Assembly (NCBI GenBank): GCA_030597345.1
Contig: JAUVSA010000007.1
Coordinates: 1 to 21,360 of the forward strand
Length of the DNA stretch: 21,360 bases
DNA from: Bacillota bacterium
Lineage (GTDB): Bacteria; Armatimonadota; Hebobacteria; Hebobacterales; Hebobacteraceae
Reading direction: 5' to 3'
This document shows positions 14,593 to 21,360 of this stretch, one piece after another. The translations under genes were made by a program, and so were the position numbers. Within the stretch, counting starts at the first letter, position 1. The number at the start of each line of letters is the position of its first letter. The notes under the pieces were generated by a model. That model saw nothing but the letters and a program-made list of their open reading frames with translations. It was not told where the DNA came from and made no database searches.

Positions 14593-15677
14593 TGGGGGAG
14601 GAGGCAAAACCGCGGCTGGCCCGCCTTCGGTCCCGCATGCGGGATTCCGAAGTGGACGGGCTCGTCGTGTCTGCGCCAGCCAACATCTTCTACCTCAGTG
14701 GGTTCCGCGGTTCATCTGGCGCCCTGCTCATTACCCCGGATCGAGCCGCGCTCTTCAGCGATTTCCGCTACCGCCTTCAGGCGGCCGAGCAGGCCCCTGA
14801 TTTCGCGTGCACGGAGGTAGAACGCCGCTTGCTGGATGGTGTCGGGAGAGTCGCCGGGGAAGGCGGCGTGCGGCGCCTCGGGTACGAGCAGGGGCACTTG
14901 GTGTGTGGACGCCGGGACGAGCTTGCAGAGGGGGCGCCTGACGCCGAACTGGTAGCCACATCTGACCTGGTGGAAGGACTGAGAGCAGTGAAATCGCCGG
15001 CAGAGGTGGAGCGGATCCGCAAAGCAGCTCGCCTCGCAGACAGAGCGCTCGCCCATATGGTGTCGCTGCTGTGCCCCGGCGCACGGGAACGCGATATCGC
15101 CCTGGAGGGCGAGTTTCTGATGCGCCGGGAGGGGGCCGAGGCTGCCGCCTTCGACGTAATCGTCGCCTCCGGACCGCGGAGCGCGCTCCCACATGCTGAG
15201 ACCACTGCGCGAGAACTGCAACCGGGAGATCTCGTTGTCATCGACATCGGCGCCAGAGCCGTTGGATACTGCTCGGACATGACGCGTACGTTCGCGGTCA
15301 AGTCAGCCCCTCCCGAGGCGAGGGAAGTCTATGGGCTGGTCTACCGCGCTCAGCGTGCGGGCACGGCGGCCCTCCGCGGCGGAGCAGTCTGCGGAGAGGT
15401 AGACGCCGCGGCCCGTTCGTTGATTGAGGAAGCGGGCTACGGCGAGCACTTCGGCCATGGGCTGGGACACGGGGTTGGCATCGAGGTGCACGAGGCCCCG
15501 CGCCTCGGGCGCAAGGAAAAGACTGAGTTGGCTCCCGGCAACGTCGTCACTGTCGAACCCGGCGTCTACCTGGCTGAGATGGGTGGAGTGCGGCTCGAAG
15601 ATCTGTTGGTGGTAGCACCCGAAGGAGCCCGAGTTCTGACAGGGTCGCCGATGGAGCCGGAGATCCCGATCGTCTGA
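14592..15677 (+). CDS. Xaa-Pro peptidase (M24 family)
   Basis: A 361-residue metallopeptidase of the PepQ/YpdF type that cleaves the bond before proline in short peptides. The N-terminal creatinase-like domain (about 8-130) contains NIFYLSGFRGSSGALLI. The C-terminal pita-bread domain (about 138-355) has all five metal ligands: Asp218 (VVIDIG), Asp229 (SDMTRTF), His293 (GHGLGHGVGIEVHE), Glu322 (VEPGVY) and Glu336 (GGVRLEDLL). It overlaps the aroQ stop by one base. An aroQ-M24 peptidase pair often precedes the elongation factor P gene (efp) in other bacteria; here efp is absent and a secreted protein follows. Exact specificity (prolidase or aminopeptidase P) cannot be told from sequence. Confidence 0.94.
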   Translation: MGEEAKPRLARLRSRMRDSEVDGLVVSAPANIFYLSGFRGSSGALLITPDRAALFSDFRYRLQAAEQAPDFACTEVERRLLDGVGRVAGEGGVRRLGYEQGHLVCGRRDELAEGAPDAELVATSDLVEGLRAVKSPAEVERIRKAARLADRALAHMVSLLCPGARERDIALEGEFLMRREGAEAAAFDVIVASGPRSALPHAETTARELQPGDLVVIDIGARAVGYCSDMTRTFAVKSAPPEAREVYGLVYRAQRAGTAALRGGAVCGEVDAAARSLIEEAGYGEHFGHGLGHGVGIEVHEAPRLGRKEKTELAPGNVVTVEPGVYLAEMGGVRLEDLLVVAPEGARVLTGSPMEPEIPIV

Positions 15678-15699
15678 ACCCCAGAAAGGAGACGGGAAG

Positions 15700-16554
15700 A
15701 TGCTTAGGCGCTGTGCTGTAGGATTGGCGGCGTGGCTGGTGTTCGCGGCCGTTTTGCCTGCGCACGCGATAGTGCTGCGCTACCGGCCTAAGGTTAACGA
15801 AGTGGCGAAGCATAATATCAGCATGGCGGGGGGTGTGCGAGTCTCCATGGAGGGAATGGGCCAGGTCATGGAGATGGAGTTGACGGGGAGCCTGGACTAC
15901 ACTGAGAAGGTGCTGTCGGAAACAGACGAGACGACGCGCGTCGAAACCCGTCTGCTTGGTGGGGCAATGGCTGTCAAGGTAAGCGGCGAGTCTCATACGC
16001 AGCCGGTGCCCACAGGCCGCATGGTGGTGGACCTCGACCAGCGAGGTCGGCTCGTCAAGATCATAGAGGCCGAGTTCGAGAGTGTCGCGACGCCGAAGCT
16101 GATGGGGCCGGGCGCGGAAACCTGGACCAGCATGCCCAACCAGTTCGGCGCGTTCCCCGAGGGAGACATCGAGGTCAACGATTCGTGGTCCGAGCAACTG
16201 AAGATCCCCACCGCACTTGGCGGTCCGGAGATTGGGATGACGATCAACTCCCGCCTGCTTGCCCTGACGACCTTCCAGGGGCGCAAGTGTGCCAAGATCC
16301 GCACCTCATTCGAAGGTCCCATCAAGCTGAATCTGTCCGAACTCGGGACTCCCACCGAGGGCGTCGAGGGAACGATGGAAGCCACGCTTCAGGGCGATAT
16401 GCTCTGGTACTATGACTATGAGAACAGCGTTCACGTTTACTACGAGGGCGCGGTTGGCATGGAGATGAACCTCGCCATGTCGGGACCTGACGTGCCGGCC
16501 GGCGCCATGACCACCCAGGTGCTGATGGACGTCAAGATGACTCTCGCCAGGTGA
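15700..16554 (+). CDS. Secreted protein of unknown function (DUF6263-like)
   Basis: I do not recognise a characterised function. The 284-residue protein has a signal peptide (basic MLRR, hydrophobic core 5-18, cleavage probably after PAHA at 20-23) and a mature part of alternating beta strands with no membrane helix and no lipobox. It contains repeated short amphipathic strands such as MEMELTGSLDYTEKVL, GRMVVDLDQRGRLVKI and a VNDSWSEQLKIP segment, the general look of secreted beta-barrel-like DUF6263 proteins found in several environmental phyla. The start has AAAGGAG eight bases upstream and lies 22 bases after the peptidase gene, so it is probably co-transcribed. With a T2SS and a signal peptide present, it could be periplasmic, exported or a T2SS substrate; none of these is shown. 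Confidence 0.75.
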   Translation: MLRRCAVGLAAWLVFAAVLPAHAIVLRYRPKVNEVAKHNISMAGGVRVSMEGMGQVMEMELTGSLDYTEKVLSETDETTRVETRLLGGAMAVKVSGESHTQPVPTGRMVVDLDQRGRLVKIIEAEFESVATPKLMGPGAETWTSMPNQFGAFPEGDIEVNDSWSEQLKIPTALGGPEIGMTINSRLLALTTFQGRKCAKIRTSFEGPIKLNLSELGTPTEGVEGTMEATLQGDMLWYYDYENSVHVYYEGAVGMEMNLAMSGPDVPAGAMTTQVLMDVKMTLAR

Positions 16555-16663
16555 AGGAGCCCCCGGCCTGACCGAGTCACGATTCGTTCGGGCCGGCGCG
16601 CTCACTCCTGTGCTCACGGTTCGCCCCGCGTCGTGTTGCGCGGCCCCGGCGCTCATCCCCCGC

Positions 16664-16743
16664 GCAGGTATTGGCGGTGGCAGGTGCTGGCGGTGGCAGG
16701 TATTGGCGGTGGCAGGTGCTGGCGGTGGCAGGTGCTGACGGTG
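16664..16743. repeat. Tandem repeat, five copies of a 16-bp unit
   Basis: Five back-to-back units GCAGGT(ATT or GCT)GGCGGTG. Units 1 and 3 carry ATT, units 2, 4 and 5 carry GCT, and unit 5 also has GAC for GGC. The alternating A-B-A-B-B pattern suggests duplication of a 32-bp pair followed by a further single-unit change. The unit length of 16 is not a multiple of three and there are no spacers, so this is a minisatellite-like repeat, not coding and not CRISPR. Confidence 0.92.
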
Positions 16744-16792
16744 GATGAACCCCGCCTGCGCCCGAGATGCTGCTGGGAATGTGGCCAACGTG

Positions 16793-16821
16793 ACGCCCCG
16801 CCGTCTTCGCTGGCGGGGCGT
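16793..16821. terminator. Candidate terminator hairpin downstream of pilT
   Basis: ACGCCCCGCC (16793-16802) and GGCGGGGCGT (16812-16821) form a perfect 10-bp GC-rich stem with a nine-base loop, 35 bases beyond the pilT stop and also between convergent operons. Neither side has a run of T, so an intrinsic terminator of the standard type is not proven; it may still end or protect both transcripts. Confidence 0.5.
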
Positions 16822-16855
16822 TCGCTCATGGCTGGGGGGTGTTGGCGGCTCTGTA

Positions 16856-18472
16856 TCACCGCATCTCCAGGAACATCTTGAAGTCCTGCGGATTACTTGC
16901 AACGGACATTGCGACATGCGGCATAACCTTGCCCGCCTGCACCAGCGCCTTCAGTGCCTGATCGAGAGTCTGCATGCCTTCCGCCGCGCTCGATTGCAGG
17001 ATCGAAGGCATCTGGTGTGCCTTGGCCTCTCGGATCAGATTGCGAATCGCTGAGGTGGCCAGTAGGATCTCCTGCGCGCAAACACGGCCTTTCCCGTCGG
17101 ACATCGGCAGCAGCGTCTGGCACACTATTCCTTCCAGGACGGTGGATAGCTGGACCCTGATCTGCTCCTGCTGGTGAGGCGGGAAGACATCCACAATCCG
17201 GTCAACGGTCTGTGCCGCGCTGGTCGTGTGCAGAGTTGCCAGCACCAGGTGGCCCGTTTCTGCCGCAGTGATAGCCGCATGGATGGTCTCGAGGTCTCGC
17301 ATCTCGCCGATGAGGATCACGTCGGGGTCCTGGCGCAGGACGTGACGCAGCGCCGCCGGAAAGGACTTGGTGTCACTGCCCACCTCTCTCTGGATGATGA
17401 TGCTCTTCTCATTCCGGTGCAGGAACTCGATGGGATCCTCGATGGTCACTATGTGCCGTCGGCGTGTCATGTTTATCTCTCGAATCATCGCCGCTTGAGT
17501 CGTTGACTTGCCTGAGCCCGTCGGCCCCGTCACGAGCACAAGCCCGCGCGGCCGCGCGCACAGTGTCTTGAGAATCTCCGGCATGCCCAGCCCGTCCAGG
17601 GAGGGGGGGTCCACCGGCACCGATCGGAACACCGCGCCCAGGGTGCCCCGCTGTCTGTGCACGTTCACTCGAAATCGCGAGAGCCCCCGCACACTGTACG
17701 CGAAGTCGAGCTCCCATTCCTCCTCGAGCGTGGTGATCTGCTCGTCGCTGAGTATCGCGTAAATCAGCTCGTTGATGCTGGTGGGGTTCAGCCTGTCACT
17801 GACCGCTTGAGCCAGCTCTCCGTCAACTCGCAGCGTTGGCGGGGAGCCCACGCTCAGGTGCAGGTCTGAAGCATTGCGTTCGACCATTGCCCGCAGCAGG
17901 TCATCTACGTGCAGGAACTCCTCTCCCTCTTGCGCCGCCCCAGCTCGCTTCTCCGACGCGGCAGAAGGCGCGCCCGACCCCGTCGTCTCCTTTGCCATCC
18001 GGCCGTAGAATCGATCTATCGCGGCGCGGACGGACCGCTCTGTCGACACCAGCCGCTCCAGACGCATGCCGGTGCGCGCTTGGATCAGGTCACAGGCGAG
18101 CGTGTCCAGCGGATTCACCATCGCGACGTGCAGCGTGCCGTCCACCTGCGAAACGGGCACTACACCGAAGCGTCGTGCCATAGATTCGGGAAGCACTCGC
18201 ACAGTGTCCGCACTGAAGGGCACCTGGTCCAGGTCCATAGTCTGTAGATCCAGCTGGTTGCCCAGCACCTGGACCATCTCTTCCGGCCCCACGGCGCCGA
18301 GCTCCACCAAGATGCTTCCGAGCCATCGCCCCTGGGTGCGCTGCATCGCCCGCGCTCGGTCCAAGATGTGCTGGTCGACCACGCCGGCCGCCAACAGAAT
18401 GGCCGCGAGTTGCTCGCTGTCTGTACTGCTGCTGACCTCGCTGAGGTCGGCTTTCGACTCCATGTCAATCAT
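16856..18472 (-). CDS. pilT: PilT-type retraction ATPase with extra N-terminal MshEN-like domain
   Basis: The C-terminal part (about 186-535) is a full PilT: NASDLHLSVG (200-209), Walker A GPTGSGKS (316-323), Asp box VTIEDPIEF (342-350), Walker B DVILIGEMRDLET (384-396), His box GHLVLATLHTTSA and the retraction motif AIRNLIRE (475-482). It lacks the tetracysteine of assembly ATPases. Residues about 20-158 form a MshEN/GspE-N-like domain (WLGSILVELGAVGPEEMVQVLGNQ; FGVVPVSQVDGTLHVAMVNPLD), followed by a Gly/Ala/Ser linker (162-183). Classical PilT is about 350 residues and has no such domain. The ATG at 18472 has GGAAGGATC upstream; a second ATG at 18463 is possible. It is the last gene of the minus-strand pilus operon, 85 bases after the HD-GYP gene. 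It should depolymerise pili at the inner membrane. Confidence 0.94.
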   Translation of the reverse strand: MIDMESKADLSEVSSSTDSEQLAAILLAAGVVDQHILDRARAMQRTQGRWLGSILVELGAVGPEEMVQVLGNQLDLQTMDLDQVPFSADTVRVLPESMARRFGVVPVSQVDGTLHVAMVNPLDTLACDLIQARTGMRLERLVSTERSVRAAIDRFYGRMAKETTGSGAPSAASEKRAGAAQEGEEFLHVDDLLRAMVERNASDLHLSVGSPPTLRVDGELAQAVSDRLNPTSINELIYAILSDEQITTLEEEWELDFAYSVRGLSRFRVNVHRQRGTLGAVFRSVPVDPPSLDGLGMPEILKTLCARPRGLVLVTGPTGSGKSTTQAAMIREINMTRRRHIVTIEDPIEFLHRNEKSIIIQREVGSDTKSFPAALRHVLRQDPDVILIGEMRDLETIHAAITAAETGHLVLATLHTTSAAQTVDRIVDVFPPHQQEQIRVQLSTVLEGIVCQTLLPMSDGKGRVCAQEILLATSAIRNLIREAKAHQMPSILQSSAAEGMQTLDQALKALVQAGKVMPHVAMSVASNPQDFKMFLEMR

Positions 18473-18557
18473 CGCTGGCTAGATCCTTCCCGTTCCTTGG
18501 CGGTCTGAATAGTTGGCAATGGTCTGCTTGCGACGTGGAACGACCGGGGGCTCTCTC

Positions 18558-19958
18558 CTAGGTGATTGCCTCGGCCCGCGTCTGCCACGCGTGCTGGTCG
18601 ACCGACGTATCGTCCCGCCCGCGCGTCACCCCGTCTGCTGGTTCTTCTTCCAGCACCGCGGTTAGCGCGGAGACGACACGAGAATCGTAGCGCTTTCCAG
18701 AGTGCTGACGGAAGTGCGCAAGCACCTCCTGCTGGCTCATTGCGGACTGATACGGGCGATCCGAACTCATCGCGTCGAAGCAATCTGCAACCTGCAAGAC
18801 CCGGGCGAGTATCGGGATCTGCTCCCCTGCGAGCCCATCCGGATATCCCTGCCCATCCCATAGCTCGTGGTGACTGCGCACCATCGCCAGTGCGTGTTGG
18901 CCTGGCTTCAGCGGCCGGATGATGCGCTCTCCGATGGTGCAGTGCTCCTGGCAGAGGTCGCGCTCTTCCGGTGAGAGCGGGCCCGCCTTCAGGAGTATCG
19001 CGTCTGTGATGCCGATCTTGCCCACATCATGCAGCGGCCCGAACGCCTCGATGTCCCGGATCAGGCCTTCCGATAACCCCATCCGTTCCGCGATTTGCAC
19101 CGCCAGGCCTGCCACTCGCTTGCCATGGGCCGCCGTGTAGTTGTCACGTGCGTCTAGAGAGTTGACCAGCGTCCGAATGGTCGCGAAGTAGCTGTCTCGC
19201 AGCTCGGCGTGCAGATGCGCACTCTCGATCGCCTTCGCCGCCATGTTGGCCAGGGTGGTGAGCAGGCGTAGGTCGTCGGCAGTGAAAAGCTCCTCCCCGT
19301 CACCGCGGCGAGCTCCCAGCACGCCAGTCAGACCATTCCTCAGCCGCAGGGGCGCGCAGATCAGACTGCGGACCTGGTTCCACGCATCGATCTGCTCATC
19401 CAGATCGCGCCCGTCCAGGCCTCCTTCCCCCCATTCGGATATCCCCGGATAGGAGGCGGAGCCGTCCTCCTCCAGCCCTACGGCGCCGCAGTGGTGGGCA
19501 TATACCGGATGCCCTGTCTTCTCATCGAGGAGCAGCAGCGAAGACTGGCTGGCTCTGACGGTCTCCGTCAGAGACTCCACCACGGACTGCAGAATGTGAT
19601 CGATGTCCAGGGAGCCAGCGAGCTCCGTGCTGGTGTTGTGGAGGCCTCTAAGCTGCTCCAGGCGGCGGTCCAACCTCTCGACGGCAGCCTGCAGTTCACC
19701 CACAAGCCGGCGGTTCACGAGGCGCTGTTCCCGCTCCCGAGCCCCAAGATACAGCACCATGCAGAACACGAGCAGCCCCAACCCCGTTAGCAGCACGACC
19801 TCATCGTAGCTGACGCCTAGGATCAGGGGCTGGTATCCGAACACCAATACCACCGCCAGCAAGCTGGCCAGGATCACTATGAAGCTGATGGCGATCCAGA
19901 CGATCTCCCTCCGCTTCTCGTCTGGATCTGTCAGGTCTCTGAATGGCCGAAGTGGCAA
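18558..19958 (-). CDS. Membrane-bound GAF/HD-GYP protein, probable c-di-GMP phosphodiesterase
   Basis: The 466-residue protein starts at TTG with AGGAGA seven bases upstream. Order of parts: cytoplasmic N-terminus, two membrane helices (about 20-45 and 53-72), a coiled coil (75-110), a GAF domain (about 112-250, with DEKTGHPVYAHHCG and SLICAPLRLRNGLTGVLGA) and an HD-GYP domain (about 255-440). The HD-GYP part has the HD dyad LHDVGKIG (309-316), the HHELWDGQGYPDGL signature (363-376) and downstream ADCFDAMSSDRPY, so the metal and GYP residues of an active phosphodiesterase are present. The GAF domain probably senses a ligand. It lies between the PilX-like gene and pilT on the same strand, which suggests a role in pilus control. 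The last 25 residues are unconserved. Confidence 0.93.
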   Translation of the reverse strand: MPLRPFRDLTDPDEKRREIVWIAISFIVILASLLAVVLVFGYQPLILGVSYDEVVLLTGLGLLVFCMVLYLGAREREQRLVNRRLVGELQAAVERLDRRLEQLRGLHNTSTELAGSLDIDHILQSVVESLTETVRASQSSLLLLDEKTGHPVYAHHCGAVGLEEDGSASYPGISEWGEGGLDGRDLDEQIDAWNQVRSLICAPLRLRNGLTGVLGARRGDGEELFTADDLRLLTTLANMAAKAIESAHLHAELRDSYFATIRTLVNSLDARDNYTAAHGKRVAGLAVQIAERMGLSEGLIRDIEAFGPLHDVGKIGITDAILLKAGPLSPEERDLCQEHCTIGERIIRPLKPGQHALAMVRSHHELWDGQGYPDGLAGEQIPILARVLQVADCFDAMSSDRPYQSAMSQQEVLAHFRQHSGKRYDSRVVSALTAVLEEEPADGVTRGRDDTSVDQHAWQTRAEAIT

Positions 19959-19965
19959 GTCGGTG

Positions 19966-19971
19966 TCTCCT
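19966..19971 (-). promoter_or_regulatory. Shine-Dalgarno supporting the TTG start of the HD-GYP gene
   Basis: AGGAGA on the minus strand, seven bases before the TTG at 19958, within the 28-base gap after the PilX-like gene. No ATG or GTG is better placed. Confidence 0.7.
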
Positions 19972-19986
19972 ATGCACGCCTACCGT

Positions 19987-21132
19987 TTAGAGGTAGAACG
20001 CCTCCCAGGAAACCGGCGCCCACTGGGTCTTCCCGATTCCGGGCAGAGCCAGGCCCTTCCAGACATCATTGTAGGTGATGGTGACGGCCCCGTTGGTCCG
20101 CACGACGTCGGCTATTATCGCGCCGTTGATCGTGACGTTGCCGCCGGCGGTTGTGGACGCGTCGTCCAACACACTGTGTGCGTAGATCAAGCCGTCGATA
20201 GTGGCGTTTCCAGCTATGGTGATCGACTTCGGGCTCATGATGACAAGCGTGTCATCAGACGGATTGGTCGCCGTAACATTCCCGGTGATCTTGATCTTGC
20301 CGGTGGCGACGATCACGGCCTGTCCCGTGTAGCTGCCGGCGATGCTGACATCGCCCTTCACGAAGATGACGCCGTTCAGGTCCTCCATGTTGGCGGTCGT
20401 GAAGGTCGTCTTCCCAATATAGGTAGTTGTGGCGATGCTCTGGTAGTAGTCGCAGTCGATGACAGGCATCGTCAGTGGAGCGACCCCCTGGTGGACGTGC
20501 GTCGCGGGCACTTCGGGTGGCACCCAGTTGACTGTGCCTGTGGTGAAGATCGAACCGTCGGCATCCATGATGAACGAGGTCCCGTTGAAGGTAACATCCC
20601 CGTTGGCGTAGATGTCCCCTCCGGATCCGCTTTCGTCGGAGTAGATGCCTCCGCCGCCGTTCAGCAGCAGTGGGCTGTCCGAGAAGATTGCTCCCTCGAA
20701 CACTCGGCCGACATCGGACTGATAGGCGGCCACCACGCGTATTCGTGCCTTCTCGTTGGCCCAAGTGGTGGCATCGGACACAATCATGCAGGTCTCTGCA
20801 ATGCCGCCATAGGGGGCGATCACAGTATAGGACACAGTCCCCTGCGCGAGCGAGAAACTATTCGTGTAGGGGCTGCCGGAGCCTATTGTGTCGTTGATGC
20901 CGTCGTAGTCCTCGTACAGCTTCGTGATGGCCATATCGACCCCGGCCTCGGCCAGGGAGAATGCCTCGGCCTGTCGCCGGTCGTTCGACGCCCAGGCCAG
21001 CCCCTGAATGGCGTTCTGGACCAGGGATGTTCCCAGAAGCAGGAGCACCACCAGTGCCACCATCGCCAGGAGAAACACGCTCCCCTGATTAGAGGGTCCG
21101 TGTCTGTAGGGTTTTCGCATCGCTCTGCCCAT
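19987..21132 (-). CDS. PilX-like pseudopilin with beta-helix-like C-terminal region
   Basis: The 381-residue protein starts at the ATG at 21132, which has AGGAGA six bases upstream; the longer frame from a GTG at 21147 is less likely. The basic leader ends SNQG, followed by SVFLLAMVALVVLLLLGTSL and the helix RRQAEAFSLAEAGVDMAI, the PilX/GspK pattern, with no Glu at mature position 5. After about residue 150 comes a long run of short G-x-V-x-I-x-G strands (GDIYANGDVTFNG, GKIKITGNVTA, GNVTINGAIIADVVRTNG), resembling bactofilin-like or DUF7305-type stacked beta folds. PilX family proteins are minor pilins that affect pilus assembly and adhesion; whether the C-terminal part is a surface-exposed tip or adhesive element is inference. 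First complete gene of the HD-GYP-pilT operon in the window. Confidence 0.82.
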   Translation of the reverse strand: MGRAMRKPYRHGPSNQGSVFLLAMVALVVLLLLGTSLVQNAIQGLAWASNDRRQAEAFSLAEAGVDMAITKLYEDYDGINDTIGSGSPYTNSFSLAQGTVSYTVIAPYGGIAETCMIVSDATTWANEKARIRVVAAYQSDVGRVFEGAIFSDSPLLLNGGGGIYSDESGSGGDIYANGDVTFNGTSFIMDADGSIFTTGTVNWVPPEVPATHVHQGVAPLTMPVIDCDYYQSIATTTYIGKTTFTTANMEDLNGVIFVKGDVSIAGSYTGQAVIVATGKIKITGNVTATNPSDDTLVIMSPKSITIAGNATIDGLIYAHSVLDDASTTAGGNVTINGAIIADVVRTNGAVTITYNDVWKGLALPGIGKTQWAPVSWEAFYL

Positions 21133-21161
21133 CACAGCTCTCCTCACTCCCCGTCGCTCTG

Positions 21162-21360
21162 CTAGTTGTTGCGCAGAGTCAGCTCGCCCGTCATGGTCTG
21201 GCGGGCTGTTCGGTGCCCGCGCGACTCCTCGACGGTGACCGTGATCTCCACCGACCGAAGGCGATAGACATCCGGCCAGTACAAGAACATGGGTATGGGA
21301 ACACCTGTTCCGTCATCCGGATTGTCTACGATGTTGTCTGCGAGCTCCTGCTGTTTCACA
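21162..21360 (-). CDS. 3' end of an unidentified gene, possibly a minor pilin
   Basis: An open frame enters from the right edge and stops at 21162, giving the last 66 codons or so of a protein that I cannot identify. The first GTG at 21359 is probably an internal valine codon. The closing residues RLRSVEITVTVEESRGH and MTGELTLRNN resemble the last beta strands of PilW- or PilV-like minor pilins. It is 29 bases upstream of the PilX-like gene on the same strand, consistent with a minor-pilin operon. Confidence 0.6.
   Translation of the reverse strand, partial: VKQQELADNIVDNPDDGTGVPIPMFLYWPDVYRLRSVEITVTVEESRGHRTARQTMTGELTLRNN

Larger units (their letters stand above)
16555..16855. other. Convergent intergenic region, 301 bp
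   Basis: This gap separates the ends of the plus-strand secreted-protein gene and the minus-strand pilT. It holds an imperfect GC-rich hairpin close to the plus-strand gene (CCGGC and CCGA near 16564-16575 pairing with TCGG and GCCGG near 16590-16598, no T run), five 16-bp tandem repeats (16664-16743) and a perfect 10-bp hairpin (16793-16821). The frames crossing it read as low-complexity Trp/Val/Gly or Pro/His/Gln strings caused by the repeat, so I see no gene. Confidence 0.7.

Noticed and set aside
16664..16743. Tandem repeat as a possible CRISPR array
   Set aside because: Units are 16 bp, directly adjacent and without unique spacers; no cas genes nearby.
16555..16855. Proline/histidine-rich or Trp/Val-rich small proteins in the intergenic region
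   Set aside because: The apparent peptides come only from reading the 16-bp repeat and lack a supported start.
18473..18557. 85-base gap between the HD-GYP gene and pilT as a riboswitch or separate promoter
   Set aside because: Too short for a c-di-GMP riboswitch plus expression platform, and no convincing promoter pair was seen.
19879..21165. Plus-strand open frame of 428 codons, Gly/Asp/Val-rich
   Set aside because: Antisense to the PilX-like gene. Its regular Gly/Asp pattern mirrors the repeated Gly-Val strands on the other strand, and it has no ribosome binding site or family resemblance.

Overview
This is a GC-rich bacterial chromosomal window, densely packed with genes that overlap by a few bases or are a few bases apart. 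GTG and TTG starts are common. I saw no insertion sequence, prophage, CRISPR array, rRNA or tRNA, and base composition looks even throughout, so nothing suggests recent transfer. The lineage cannot be fixed from the sequence. The cell is a secretin-type (diderm-like) bacterium with both type II secretion and type IV pilus components. The arrangement is not the classical proteobacterial gspCDEFGHIJKLM order and would suit an uncultured, non-proteobacterial phylum (Armatimonadota-like lineages are one possibility, as inference only).

Region 1 (1-9044, minus strand) is a type II secretion (T2SS) operon read right to left: gspE (ATPase), gspF (platform), gspG (major pseudopilin), gspH, gspI, gspJ, gspK (minor pseudopilins), a GspL that looks like a PilM-PilN fusion, a GspM/PilO-like protein, and a GspC/PilP-like protein that runs off the left edge. 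No secretin (gspD) or prepilin peptidase (gspO/pilD) lies in the window. By analogy with pilMNOPQ the secretin is expected just beyond the left edge.

Region 2 (9238-11975, plus strand) is divergent from the T2SS operon. It holds a leucyl aminopeptidase (M17) and, overlapping its stop codon, a membrane-anchored HtrA/Deg-type protease with one PDZ domain. The protease has Glu where the catalytic Asp is expected.

Region 3 (11944-13518, minus strand) is nadB (L-aspartate oxidase), whose 3' end overlaps the protease gene tail to tail. Region 4 (13665-16554, plus strand) is a run of four genes: a short ArgA-like GNAT acetyltransferase with a probable leaderless promoter, type II 3-dehydroquinase (aroQ, with two unusual active-site-region residues), an M24 Xaa-Pro peptidase, and a secreted protein of unknown function. 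A 301-bp intergenic stretch follows, with five 16-bp tandem repeats and a strong hairpin.

Region 5 (16856-21360, minus strand) is a pilus-related operon read right to left: the 3' end of an unidentified gene, a PilX-like pseudopilin with a beta-helix-like C-terminal part, a membrane-bound GAF/HD-GYP protein (probable c-di-GMP phosphodiesterase), and a PilT-type retraction ATPase carrying an extra N-terminal MshEN/GspE-N-like domain. The HD-GYP enzyme next to an ATPase with a domain from a c-di-GMP-binding family is the most interesting functional hint in the window. It suggests direct second-messenger control of pilus retraction.
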